From: Rhexocercosporidium sp. MPI-PUGE-AT-0058
Lineage: Eukaryota > Ascomycota > Leotiomycetes > Helotiales
NCBI GenBank assembly: GCA_020746875.1
Contig: JAGTJL010000008.1
Span: 1,054,001-1,118,000, forward strand
DNA length: 64,000 nt
Reading direction: 5' to 3'
A program made the position numbers and the translations under genes. The notes beneath the pieces are model-generated. The model was not told the origin of the DNA. It ran no database searches and saw only the letters and a program-made list of their open reading frames with translations. This document shows, one piece after another, positions 1-11,077 of the stretch; within the stretch, counting starts at the first letter, position 1; each line of letters starts with the position of its first letter.

Positions 1-498
1 ACAACTGTAAACCAAACAGCAACAGTGTTCAACTCAAATGTGCCAGCATAGTCTTTGAAGCTAGCTTCCCCATATGCTTTCTGGAAATCCAAAACGCTTG
101 ACTCGGCTGTAATCGGTATGGACTTTTGGGGCCCAAGAATTCCCGAGTTGGCAATGAGTACATTGATATAGCCTACTTCAGACTTGATGGTAGTGACGAG
201 GGACGACAGTGTTTCTTTCGAGGTTATGTCTCCAACGAGTGGGATTATATTGTTGGTATTGACCGATTGGGCTGCTTTCTCAAGAACCTCTTTCCTTCTG
301 CCTATGATATAGACTTTGTGTGCGCCATTCAGAGCCAATGCTCTGGCCATCATCAGCCCAATTCCTAATGATGTTAGTACACCATCGGCAAAGTCCAAGC
401 AGTTACTGGGACTTACCCGAACCTCCTCCTGTAATCACCGCAACGAGGCCGTCTACATTGAAAAGGTTGGATGCTTGGATAGAGCTAGTTGCCATCAT
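1..498 (-). CDS. Short-chain dehydrogenase/reductase, N-terminal part
   Basis: This is the 5' part of a classical SDR oxidoreductase, cut by the left window edge. The start is the first of two adjacent ATGs (MMATSS). A 52-base intron (365-416, GTAAGT donor, CATTAG acceptor) splits the cofactor motif, and splicing gives TGGGSGIG, the Rossmann glycine motif that binds NAD(P). Further on, IANSGILGP corresponds to the family's NNAG motif with Ser in place of Ala. The catalytic Tyr-x3-Lys lies outside the window, so substrate and pathway cannot be called. The gene is divergent from BUD22, with 268 bases between the two starts. Confidence 0.85.
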
Positions 499-766
499 GA
501 CCCGGTTTGAGAAAATGAAGAGATTGGTAAAATCAAAAGGAAATGTCACTTATCTGCAACTCACAACAGCTTCAGTTGATTATTCCTAGCTCTATTCCAG
601 AAATGGGTTTGAGAGTCGCTGACACTTGGACTTCATGTCACCCACTTGAGGCGGTGAAAAGTTCTGCCGCTCCCCACCTCCTAACCTGGATTAGCGTTCT
701 TCAAAAAACAACAAGGCTGAACTTTTTCTCAGCAGACCATCAACAAACTCCCAAGCGCTTCACAAA

Positions 767-2191
767 ATGCCGAAACGTAAGAGATCTACCTTCGAAGGCG
801 CGGGCGATCGGGTCCAGCATATGCGCAGAGAAGATGCCCAAGAAAAGCTCACACAGAGCAAGAAATTGCTCCACCGAGCCCTCAAAACAGCGAAAGGATT
901 CCAACGACAGAAACTGGGGAACCGACTGAAGATCGCAATAGCGGAGAACAAAAGTGAGGATATCGTACGGATAAATCGGGAGATAGAGGCTTTGAAGGCG
1001 ATCAATTTGGATCAGGCGACAGACGCCCATTTACACAAGACGCTGTTGAAAATTAAGAGGCTCGCGGAGAGCGATGTCCTACCAGAGGAGGTGAGGAAGG
1101 TGGTTCCTAGGCCTGAACTGTCAGAGGAAATGATTGCAGCATCGAACAACGTATTGAGTGGGATGACGAATACGAAGGCCGTCAAGGATGCTATGCCGCA
1201 GATTATCACCGGAATGTATATTGCCATGGGAATTCCACCACCGGCAGTACCCAGCAAAACGAAAGGAGGGAAGAAAGACGAAACCAGGGGAATACTGAAG
1301 CAATCGAGCATTGGAGTGTCAAGGCGGCAAGATACGGAGGACGGTGGTCGTGATTCAGAATTCACAGGGGAGCCTAAGACCATTAAGGAACCATCAAAAA
1401 CGATAGCTTGGGACGGTTTTGAATCACCTGGAGATGATGAAGATAGCGGAGACGAAGATATGGGCTCTGAAGCAGAGTTAGCTCGCTACGATACACTACT
1501 CGGCGGATCCTCAGATGAGGAAAGCTTCGATGAAGAGGAATATGCTATCGAAAGAAAACCATCTCAATCAGGACCACGACTTTCGCTCACGTTGTCACCC
1601 TCTCCATCGTCTGAATCAACTGCACAAATTATCAAATCACAATCCCCCGAACCAAAACAACGGCGAGAGAAAGTTTCCAAACCACGGGTACCTATAACTG
1701 CTCCGAAAGGATCAACCTTCCTGCCCAGTCTGAATGCTGGGTACTGGTCCGGATCTGAATCCTCCGCGTCGGATTTTAATGATGCTCCTCCTCCAGTCAA
1801 GAAGAACAGGCCTGGTCAGATGGCAAGACGGGCCATAGCTGAGAAGAAGCATGGATCAGGCGCAAATCATATCAAGAAAGGCTTGCCTCCTGTTGCAGAG
1901 ATGGGAAAGAAGAAAGGGGATGGTTGGGATGCGAAGAGAGGTGCAACTGATGGCGAAAGTGGGAGAGGCGGAGGTTTTGGTGCGAGAGGCCGTGGCGGTA
2001 ACAATAGAGGTGGAAGGCAACGAGACTTCAGCCAAGTGACAGGAGAGAATGCCATTGCTGTGGAGCCCAGAATTCGGGTGAAGAAGAGAGATGATATCGG
2101 CGTATTGCATCCTAGTTGGCAAGCTGCGAAGAAGGCGAAGGAGGAGAAGAAAACTGCCACATTCCAGGGCAAAAAGGTCACTTTTGATTGA
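767..2191 (+). CDS. BUD22: BUD22-like ribosome biogenesis protein
   Basis: A single-exon gene for 474 aa. The basic N-terminal third (MPKRKRSTFEG, then helical Lys/Arg-rich stretches and the segment NVLSGMTNTKAVKDAMPQI) and the C-terminal signature LHPSWQAAKKAKEE followed by GKKVTFD are those of the BUD22/SRFBP1 family. The yeast member is a nucleolar factor for 18S rRNA processing and 40S assembly. The middle is disordered and acidic (residues about 210-270) and then Ser/Pro-rich. A Gly/Arg-rich stretch (GRGGGFGARGRGG, about residue 400) suggests RNA contact. The start lies directly after a CACAAA context. Function is inferred from family resemblance. Confidence 0.85.
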   Translation: MPKRKRSTFEGAGDRVQHMRREDAQEKLTQSKKLLHRALKTAKGFQRQKLGNRLKIAIAENKSEDIVRINREIEALKAINLDQATDAHLHKTLLKIKRLAESDVLPEEVRKVVPRPELSEEMIAASNNVLSGMTNTKAVKDAMPQIITGMYIAMGIPPPAVPSKTKGGKKDETRGILKQSSIGVSRRQDTEDGGRDSEFTGEPKTIKEPSKTIAWDGFESPGDDEDSGDEDMGSEAELARYDTLLGGSSDEESFDEEEYAIERKPSQSGPRLSLTLSPSPSSESTAQIIKSQSPEPKQRREKVSKPRVPITAPKGSTFLPSLNAGYWSGSESSASDFNDAPPPVKKNRPGQMARRAIAEKKHGSGANHIKKGLPPVAEMGKKKGDGWDAKRGATDGESGRGGGFGARGRGGNNRGGRQRDFSQVTGENAIAVEPRIRVKKRDDIGVLHPSWQAAKKAKEEKKTATFQGKKVTFD

Positions 2192-2421
2192 GCTAATTTC
2201 AATACCCAGGAAATATGAAGAACGACTTTGAACATCGTCGAGCTCCGATGCTAGCAAGCAAATTGTTGCTTCGTAATGCCATAGATCCCATTGTGAACCT
2301 AGCAAAGTTGTTGCTAGTAGTGACTACATGACGAGGAGACACTTTCGGTGTTGAATCACCTGTAGTAAAATGTGCTCCCTTACACATCACTTCAACAATA
2401 CAGGAACACTCATCGAAATTC

Positions 2422-2796
2422 CTACTCCCCAAGAAACAACCACCCCAAAGCTCCCAAAGCGGCAGCATGGACCACCCCATGAACCCAAGGCCCACCAAGT
2501 CCTTTCCCATACCCCTCCTCCTTAGAAGTAATCCTCCCTACAGCTCTCACCAAGGGCGCGGCATGGTAAACTGCTAACGCCCCAGCAACTCTCCCACTAG
2601 TCTCATCCACAGGCCGAAATGCGAATATCAATGCAATGATATTTGAGCTTAGGAGTAGAATGGCGTATTGCCGGATCAGAGCGTGGGCTTGTGGTGCGGG
2701 TGACGAGAGCTGCTCATTCGGTCGGAAGAAGAAGTTGAGTGACGCGGGAAGCTCAAGGAGAGCGTGAATGAGGAATGCTAGGTTGATGATGGGCAT
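2422..2796 (-). CDS. Small integral membrane protein, unknown function
   Basis: An intronless ORF of 124 aa on the opposite strand to BUD22, with convergent 3' ends about 230 bases apart. Hydrophobic segments lie at about residues 3-24, 44-63, 72-88 and 105-122, so three or four membrane spans are likely. Loops are short, and a Gly/Lys-rich loop (RITSKEEGYGKGLGG) precedes the last span. I do not recognise a named domain. Small four-span proteins of this kind are common in filamentous ascomycetes. The start codon is the only upstream ATG in frame. An upstream 5' exon cannot be excluded. Confidence 0.6.
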   Translation of the reverse strand: MPIINLAFLIHALLELPASLNFFFRPNEQLSSPAPQAHALIRQYAILLLSSNIIALIFAFRPVDETSGRVAGALAVYHAAPLVRAVGRITSKEEGYGKGLGGPWVHGVVHAAALGALGWLFLGE

Positions 2797-3700
2797 GTTG
2801 ATGAGGAGCGGGGTTTGAAAGCTCGGTTGTTTCGTAGACGCCCCGATGGGTAGTCATCGATTTCAAGGTCACCGTAAAATTGCCTTCCAAATTCAAAATC
2901 TTCCAATTGAGGTTGAGCTCTTTGGTAAAGTTCCAAATTTGTTAGGGGTCAATTTTGGTGGCTGGGGAGTCAGCTTACTTTCTCAGTTGTCCTCGGACTC
3001 TTTTGAGCATTAGTCAGCTCGATGTTTCGAGCCCCACGTGAGACAACTTGACAATCTCAATCGCTCGTCCAAATTCTATCAGCAACGTCGACGATCAATG
3101 ATCTCTTGAGGGGTTTGGAGCTCGCTTAAGCCCCTATTCCTTGTTCGATTGTTGACTTCTCTGAGATATTATTTTCCCCACCTACCGATACCTCTTATTC
3201 TGGACATACCCTAACATCTCAAGACTAGGGACTCGGCTGTAAGAACATTATACCTGAACTCTGTAACTGCCCTTCCGATTACTTGGTGTCAAGTCTTAGC
3301 ATTTCATAATGGCTGAGTCTAACAAAATCTGGTAGAGTGATACTCAATTGAGCCTTGCGCTGCCATGTGCTGCTCCAATACGCTTGTGTACCTTGCTCTG
3401 ACTTAAAATCATCGAGGCCTACAGAATGAAAAGAGTCCTTGGGATCTATAAACACGTCAAACTCCTCTGCTGGTATTGCTGAAACCGGCTTGGTAGCGAA
3501 ATCTCCGATAAACGGTGTAGATCAAGGCTTCAGGGTCTCAATCGCTAAATTGTCAGGGGCGTGAACGCTGAACCACGATTCCACATTTCCTCGTCTCATT
3601 CCGTGTTAACTTTAGTAATCAACACAGTCACATATTACACCCTTGAATTGATCAAACCGGTGGTATTATTTAGCTATCATGATGTGAAAAAATTGAAAAA
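2797..3700. other. Intergenic, no gene seen
   Basis: About 0.9 kb between two minus-strand genes. No open frame of useful length is seen on either strand, and no repeat was noticed. It should hold the promoter of the small membrane protein and the terminator of the J-domain gene. Confidence 0.6.
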
Positions 3701-4278
3701 TCAGTACGAATCTCCAACAACACGGCAATCCGGATAAAAATAAGGTGCCCAAAGCCCATTCTTTCGGGGGTTGCAGCGTGGCCGAGAAGTAATCTCTGGC
3801 TCAGTCTCTGAGTCAGTCTCGGACCCAACCTCTGGCTCAACCTCTGGCTCCTGCCACTCATCTCGGGCTTTCTTATTATTCATATTTGCGCGTGTTCTTC
3901 TTAATCTCTCTTGCATCTCGAGTTCCGAGTCTTCTTCGCGCTTACGCTTACAGTCTTTAGCCTTGGGTACTCGAAGACTCTCTTGAATGTGCAAGTCGTA
4001 AAGCTCGTTGTATTCAGTACGCGTTTCTAAATTGGAGAGTATTGAGTGTGCTTCATTGAGCTGTGAACAAGTCAGTATCTGCCTTTCAAAGTGGGGTGCT
4101 GTGAAAGCTTGAGAGGACTCACCTTTTGAAAATCTTCAGTTGCAGTTTCACTGTCAGAGTTCTTGTCAGGGTGAAGCTTGATAGAGAGCCTCTTGTAAGC
4201 CTTCTTGATTTGAACTACCGTGGAATCGCGAGCGACGCCGAGCGTCTCGTAATGATTGGAGAAATCTCTGTAGTACAT
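3701..4278 (-). CDS. J-domain (DnaJ-like) co-chaperone
   Basis: Two exons: 4278-4123, then an intron (4061-4122, GTGAGT to CACAG), then 4060-3701. The product is 171 aa. The J domain occupies about residues 8-75: NHYETLGVARDS, a basic helix II (IKKAYKRLSIKL), the invariant HPD at residues 36-38, then FQK|LNEAHSILSN and TRTEYNELYD. HPD stimulates Hsp70 ATPase, so this is a type III J protein without the Gly/Phe or zinc regions. The tail is charged and ends in a Glu/Thr-rich repeat (EPEVEPEVGSETDSETEPE). An upstream ORF beginning at 4537 has presequence-like features, but the frame leading into this ATG has a stop unless there is another intron. I therefore use ATG 4278. Confidence 0.82.
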
Positions 4279-5399
4279 GATGGGCGACTGTTATGGAGTG
4301 TATGATCTGCGTGATGAAGTTCCTGCGTGTTGGGTATATGTTGTAGAATGTTGAGAAATGAGATTGTAACAGTGGTTGTCTTGCGAAGGCTGAAAGGGGT
4401 TGAAGAACAGGATTAGAACAGGATGGAGACTTTGCAGTATACATTTGTGAATTTGTATCTGGACTGAATTTCAATTGACCGACTGGCATTTGGACTGAGT
4501 GGCTGTTTGGGAGCGTGGCACTAGCCTCGCTAGCCATCTATCATCTAACACACTTCCATAGCAGACTACCGAATTAAACAAGATAATTAACCACAAGTGA
4601 CTCATATGGTATCAGGAGAAGGCATGGTAGAATAATAAGAAAATATCTAGTGTATTTGCTAGCGCTCAAGGGTACGAATTTCGACATGCCACTTGGTCTG
4701 AGTATCTCTGTGAATAATTCCGATTTCTCGCTTAACTTATTCTGTTACGCGAAGGGAAAGGGGAGGAGGGGTTTGTGACTTCAGATAACAAGGTTGAAGT
4801 GTACCTCGATATCTGTTACTGCATCCCACATTCGCCCCGATAAATGTATACGACAGCTCAAATTTGAGGCATCCAATTGTCGCGGCTTACTTCTACTATA
4901 GCTGTGATTCTTTGACTCTGGTTTGAAAAAGTTTCGATTCCGAATTTTAATGCCAAACATAAGAATGAAAGGGCTGGGGTCCTGTTCATAGCTTTTCTTG
5001 ATTCCTGTGAGAGATCATTAATTCAAATTCCCTCTGTATAGATTTGTGCTCTCTGCTGGACTCATACTGCAGTGGAGCTAAAGAGAGGGCGGGATGAAGT
5101 GTCATCAGCTAAGTTATTGTAATAGTAACGTTAGGCGCAAACTAAATTTGGCTAGTCTACCAGAAGCGGTCTGAGGCTAGGATCAAATTTTGGCGATGAA
5201 AATAGCACATCACTGTAATCATTGATCGACTTTGGAATAGATTGCTCTATAGAACAACTGTTTCGTATCACAAGTGTTAAGTGTTGCCTAGGCACTACCA
5301 GGTACTTCTTGAACACGGATAAAATATCAGCGCTGAGCAAAGCACGAGAGAACGGCATTACATCTTGCGCTTTCGTTTGAAAATACCAATATAATCAGG
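4279..5399. other. Intergenic, no supported gene
   Basis: Just over 1 kb upstream of the J-domain gene. Short frames on both strands lack recognisable domains. The stretch 4860-5060 is somewhat AT-rich. It contains the J-domain promoter, and nothing else can be supported. Confidence 0.5.
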
Positions 5400-5835
5400 A
5401 TGGTCTCCAGTAGGGGTTGCTGGATTGTTCAAGATTATCAAAGGCAAACACTGCTCTTGATGTTGCCTCAAATGGTTGCTCCATAGTTGTCCGGTTTCTT
5501 ATTTCTCGATTCACTGTAGCAAGGCGACCACAAAACCATCCCTTGATCATCGTGCAGATGGCGGTACACAGCATTTGGCAAGTCTATCTGCAGTCTTGCA
5601 CGTCTTACATTGCAGCGTCAGAGTAATCACAAATCTGGTCATCAGAGCCGGTGCGGATGTCATTCCTGCCAGAGAGAACTCGTGGGAAGACACTGTTGCA
5701 TTGCTACAAAAACGAGGTTCCAATGTCGCCGCGGGGATAGATGTCAACAAGTCACCGATGAACATTGTATTAAAGCCTATGGGCGAGGCTAACGCTCGAC
5801 TGCTTGTCGAAGCATGTCCGCCATTGATGTAAGAA
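5400..5835 (+). pseudogene. Decayed ankyrin-repeat gene fragment
   Basis: Two plus-strand frames carry ankyrin-like pieces that do not join. In the frame starting near 5417, NTALDVASNG followed by VVRFLI is a recognisable ankyrin helix pair. In the frame starting near 5476, VIRAGADV and later EANARLLVEA continue the same style of repeat. The frames differ by one or two bases, there is no plausible intron between them, and stops occur on both sides. I read this as a relic of an ankyrin protein. The repeat consensus is short, so chance resemblance of single pieces is possible, but the order and spacing favour a true relic. Confidence 0.5.
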
Positions 5836-8476
5836 TTACAAGTGATGAAGCTTTGGTACTTCCAGTTAGAGCTTTGATCCAGGCATCTGACAAGATTAGA
5901 TAATGTCTCCATTGAAAACATTTTTAGTGCCTCCTGAAATAGGACGACAGGCATGGAGGGATCTCCTACTTGGCGTGTGGCGGTGGGAACTAAATTTTGC
6001 GAATGCCATGCAAAGTCATTTGAACTAGGAGATCATGCGGGTCAGTTTTTTCTTTGATGTTACGGATCTCGTTGCTGAAAAAATGTGACGATCGGTTGAA
6101 GGATACAATCGAAGACTAGGTCTGGACTTGATGATGCCCAAAATTGGCACGGTTCCAGATAAGGGGTAGAACGACCATGCGGTGAGTTGGTACGGAAGGG
6201 AGCAGGAGGAGAGGCAGAAGCAGGTCCACTTTCGATCTTGTCAGAGCCGCTGAATTTGGGGTGTGGGAAGGTAGGGGGACAGCAAATAATCGACTCGTTC
6301 CTCTAGTGAGACAGACATCAAATATACCTGGACCTTTCGCCAGATTCCGTCACTTTCATTCTGTTCGAGGGTGGATATTGTGTGCCCAACTTTGCTGAAG
6401 TTTGCAAGAGTGACGAGCTTCTCTTACGAATGGGTGTCCCTTGCGGATGTATGATCCATTCCAAGGACCTTGTTTTCCATTGGGAATGACAGTATTCTTC
6501 TTCTCCGGACCTGCTTGCGCCATAGGTATCCTCATTTTCAGTTGACCAAACCGGCGTCGACTTAGCGAAGCTTGATATTTCTCAAGGTGCTGTGAACCTA
6601 CGGCCGTGTAAAATTCATGTTATTCATGGCTTAGCATATCAGTGCTATCTAGATTTCTTAGTACTGTCATGGATGAAGAGTGCCTTAAGATTACTGGACA
6701 TGGAATGTCGAGTCATCATCCTCCAACAAACGTACCAGGAACATAATTTCATTTCATTTGGGATGAGCGAGAGCTAGCCACCGTATGAGAATGAAAATCA
6801 TCTAGGGGGCTAGAAGCCAAAAGATCTATCTGGTAACATAGGCCGACGGGCTGTCTTCAAGCTTCAAAGATATGTAAGTCCTGGTGCCCTCAGATCAGCT
6901 ATGTTCACCCCTCGCCTGTTATAGTATACGCCATCCACTGTGCCTCATGATGTCCCTGTAGGCGGGCTCAGAGGCGGCTCAGTTATATCTAGATACCGCT
7001 ATCTAGTGCCTATGGGCTGGTGATAGGTCCCCACGATGTGTGTCTCAAAAGTATATGAATGTAGGATCGAGCCCGAAAGGAGAGATATCGATCCACAAAA
7101 TCGAGACTTTCAATGCTGCAGAATATGAATTGTATCTTGCCTTATGACGAAAAGAAAAAACGTAGTATCGTATTACAAAAATCCAAGAGATGCGAAACAT
7201 AATTATTGTTGAGATCCTAGAGTACCAAAGCGCCAGTCAATCTGTATGAAGGCGAACTCATCTTGTCTCCTGATGGAGTCAGCGTGCAAAATCCATATGC
7301 AAGCCCCCGACGCATGGCGATGATGTGCCGTTGTGGATTTCCGCCAAAGAATATTTCGACGTTGAAACCAAACGTCTGCTTGGCTCATTCCGGTGCTCGT
7401 ACTGGTGGGTAATCCGCACCCAAAGATGGGTTCACGAAGTGGGGTAGTACTGTAAAGGGGGTTTCTCTAATCCTGACTCCCAAGACAATGGCGTAAATTA
7501 CATTTGTTTGGGTTGAAAATGGAGCTTCTCCAATCCAAGAAATGCCATTGTTTCTGATAGAAGGCAGGATTGAAATGTGTCTAGTCGAGCCAATAGTCGT
7601 CGTTCGCTCCTCAGCCAGCAGGAGTTCGGAATTAGCGGCCCCGTAAGCGAAGCCAAAAAGTAAATCAGAGGGGTAGCGGGATTGATACTGAAACATGGAA
7701 GCAAATCTCGAAATTACGCCCACCGTGCCTCAGACTGCGCATGTCCCCGACCTTTCCTGCCCCCCTGGGCCCCCATAAAGAATGGTTTATCAGCCCTGCC
7801 GATACTTACGGGAAGTTTGAACCTAACTGTGTAGTAAGCCGTCTTGCTTACGGCGAGACGCCTGCCTCTGCCTGTGTGGAGTGGAAAAAGAGAAATCACG
7901 GGTTTCAATTAAACCTTCGACAGGCATTGATATTACGCCAAGAGCAAGCAGCAGCTCTACGAACGGTGCCATCATCCTTGTCATGCTACCTTAGGATGGA
8001 GTGAGCCTCAAGTATTTCCTTGGCCCTATATACATGACATCTCAAGATCGCTTTGCAGGCTAGCAAGGTCGATTACTAGGGGTTTTGGCTGTCGATAATG
8101 TACTCTCTCCTAGAATAATCTCCACAGAAACTCCAGTGGGGAGTCCAGACACTCCTCGATTTCTTTTTTCTTCTTGTTTTTGAAAGAGATGGGGGGAAAG
8201 GTTGTCTCAATTTGGTGGATGGAGCAAGTGCTTTTGGATGGTCGAGAACTTCACTCCAGAAGTTAAATAGTGTTGCTATTTCCCTTCACTTTCATCCTCA
8301 TCTTCAGCATCAACATCTTCTTCATTCATTCATTTCGCTGCTTTCTCTAGTGTTGCCATTCTTTTCTTCACTAGATCTACATATTTGCTTCTTCACGCTT
8401 TCACCAGCAACAGCTCAAAGCATTTCTTCGGAACCATCCACTTCTTCGATCAAAGGATCCCGACTTGCTCGTCACC
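5836..8476. other. Gene-poor intergenic stretch
   Basis: About 2.6 kb without a supportable gene. A minus-strand frame near 6250-6440 (KLVTLANFSKVGHT and onward) and one of about 100 codons ending at 7385 (from an ATG near 7694) look weakly coding but match nothing I know. They may be further relics like the ankyrin piece just upstream. The last 300 bases are the promoter and 5' leader of the oxygenase gene and include pyrimidine-rich tracts (8281-8400). Confidence 0.45.
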
Positions 8477-9598
8477 ATGAAGTTCTCGGTCATCGTCCTC
8501 GCTATTGCCGAAGTAGCATCAGCTCACTACTCCTGGAACACCAATATCATCAAGGGTGTCACTACACCTCCAAACAAGTACATCAGAGGAACTACCCGCA
8601 AGACCGCGTACAATCCCGTCAAGTTCTCCTCCAACCCCGCTGCGGATATTCGAGATGGATCTTTCGTTGATGGACCCGATATTCGGTGCAACCAGGGTGC
8701 CTTCACCAACGCTGGAAAGACCGAGATCATGACTGTCTCCGCGGGCGAAGAGATTCGCTTCAAGCTCGCTTATGGGGCAACCATGGGACACCCAGGTATG
8801 TATTCCAGACCGTCTGGCATCTCAAGTTTTTCGCCTTTTCCATATCGGACATCCCTCAACTGACACAACAATTTAGGCCCCGGTTGCCTGTACGCTTCCA
8901 GAGCTCCAAACGACGATGTGAAGTCTTATGATGGATCTGGCGAGTGGTTCAAGTTTTTCGAGGAAGGAATCTGCAACAAGGGCGGGGACTTGACCAACAA
9001 GGCTTGGTGCACCTGGGACCGTGATTGGATCGCGGGCATCATCCCTAAGGAGACTCCCAGCGGCGAATATCTCATCCGAGTTGAGCACATTGGTAAATAT
9101 ACCCTGCACAGAATAGTTCTGCCAAAAAAGAAAGGGTCGGCTGGCTAACCGAGAGAAATAGGTGTTCATCGCTCCCACGTTAACCAACCCGAGCACTACC
9201 CAGCCTGCGCTCAGGTCAAGGTCATCAATGGTGGAACCGGCACTCCTGGCCCACTCGTCAAGTTCCCTGGAGCATACAAAGATACCGACCCATATGCAAA
9301 GTTCAGTATCTACAACGGCTACAAGGAGTTCCCAATGCCCGGTCCTGCTGTCTGGAACGGAACTGCAGGCTCTGTCCCCGTTCCCGCTGCAGAGCCTGTT
9401 AAGAGCAGCAGCAGCAGTCGCCGCCCAGTTCCTACTACCTTCGTCGCCGTCCCCTCTCGCAGCACCTCCAAGCCTGCGACCATTCCAACTGCCGCGCCAG
9501 TGCCCGTAAAGCCCAGCATGACCTCTACGGCTGCTGGCCAAGCGACTCCAGGACCTGTTGATGATGATGATGATGATGAAAGCTGCTCGGATTACTAA
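8477..9598 (+). CDS. AA9-type lytic polysaccharide monooxygenase, secreted
   Basis: Three exons (introns 8796-8876 and 9093-9161) encode 323 aa. A signal peptide (MKFSVIVLAIAEVASA) precedes His-Tyr-Ser-Trp, so cleavage exposes the N-terminal His of the copper brace. The second brace His is in GHPGPG, completed across intron 1. AA9 landmarks follow: ADIR then CNQG, SGEWFKFFEEG, PSGEYLIRVEHIG, HYPACAQVKV, VKFPGAYKDTDP and PGPAVW. The family oxidatively cleaves cellulose or related glucans outside the cell. The Gln normally two residues before the axial Tyr is Glu here (E-H-Y-P). After the domain comes a Ser/Thr/Pro linker ending in six Asp and ESCSDY. I infer an active or modified AA9. The start ATG lies in an ACC-ATG context. 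Confidence 0.88.
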
Positions 9599-11077
9599 AG
9601 TGCTGGAGGCACAATGTGGTGGCAAGACATCCGCTCAATGGTGCTAAACGTTGTGCCAGCTGCAAGTGTGTTGCCCTCCGTGAGGAGTAGAGCAAGCCTC
9701 CTGCTTTGATGGACGGTGACTGCAGAGGTCACATTGTAGTCAAAGCAAAGTTGGGGCTGGATTTCATGACGATGATGACCCCCTGGTGCTGCTGTTGACA
9801 ACAAAAAGGCGTAGAACGTCACAATCTGTATTGTTTTCTTCTGTTTTTGTACATACATACTTTCTCACATCTCTCGCGACGCATTAGAAGTTGCAAATTT
9901 ACCTCTTCCAAAGCCTTTCTTTGTCGTTTTTAGAAGCTTGATCCAATCAATGACCATTTAGCGTTGAGATCTGTTGATGTAAGATCACCTGACGCGGAAG
10001 ATGTGATCTGATCTGTGATCTGTCGCATTGAATGCGAAGCTCCCGCCGCTTGTGAACTTAAGCGACACCCGCTTGCTTGTATCTACTCCTCTCTACTCCT
10101 CCTACTAAGGTAACCTGGAACTTAGGTACCGAAATCCACAAGTCTCCGGGTTTGCTATCGGAAGTGAACTAGAATAGTGCGTCAAATACTTCCCTCCTTC
10201 CACTAATTAACTACGTGATCGGTTCTGACTGCATTCTTAAAGACACTCACTATCTTCTGTAAGAGCATCGCATCGCATCGCATCGCATCACATCGTATCG
10301 CATCGCATCGCATCAGATCGCATTGCAACTCGTGATTATTTCCCGATCCAGCATGTGCCAATAGCATTTTCGTGATGATATAATGCTCTCAAGTACTCAA
10401 CTCTACTCTACTCTGCTCATGTCGTTGGCTGTTCCTGGGCCCTGTACCCTATCAAACACTAGCTGCTGCAGGTGCACCTCCATCCCTGCAATCGAGAAGT
10501 CGAGGTCCAAGCCCGACAGTGACAACCAGTGACATTTCCCCCATCCCGCTGCTTTTCGTTGCATCCGCTCGCTGTCTGGTCTAGCTTTGGGTTTGGTTAT
10601 GTCACTCATTTGCCGCCTCAATCGGATTCTGTTGAGGACATGTCCAGGGTATATCCAATAAACGGAAGCGAAAAGTCAAAGGAAACAGGATCCGTGCTTC
10701 TAATCCCTCTCCTTTATGTATTGCTTTTGCCTTGGCTGTCCATCTTTCTGCTGTCGTTCTTCCACCACCCAAGAAAATTGTCGTTGTAAAACAACCCCTC
10801 CTCCCTCCATACTCGACCGCCTGCTGGCCCCTCCACGGCACACGACCCACTCCACTCTCCGTATCAGAGGACGAGCTCGAACTTCACGTTCTGGAATCAT
10901 AACGTCAGAGCCTCGGCATCATCAGCTGTTAAACCACTTAATTGCACGAGATTGTCCTGCTGTACTGGACACTCCCTTTTCGCTCTCTAGCCAACTGAGT
11001 TCAGTCTCTGGCATATTTTTTATAGCTTCACATATACCAATTGGTCTGTAGCAGGATCACAGAAATCAACCGCAATC
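9599..11077. other. Intergenic between oxygenase and PKS
   Basis: About 1.5 kb with no supported gene. It holds the pentanucleotide tract listed separately, CT-rich stretches near 10080-10110 and 10400-10420, and the promoter of the type III PKS. Confidence 0.55.
10264..10326. repeat. GCATC pentanucleotide microsatellite
   Basis: About a dozen tandem, slightly imperfect copies of GCATC (variants CACATC, GTATC, CAGATC) lie upstream of the type III PKS gene. It is a simple-sequence tract, probably length-variable between strains. Confidence 0.85.

Noticed and set aside
4166..4537. Minus-strand ORF upstream of the J-domain gene with presequence-like residues
   Set aside because: It is in a different frame from the J domain, and the frame into ATG 4278 has a stop; no convincing donor-acceptor pair joins them, so I kept the shorter start.
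7385..7723. Minus-strand ORF of about 110 codons
   Set aside because: It opens with GTG, has no recognisable motif and lies in a gene-poor stretch with relics; chance or relic frame.
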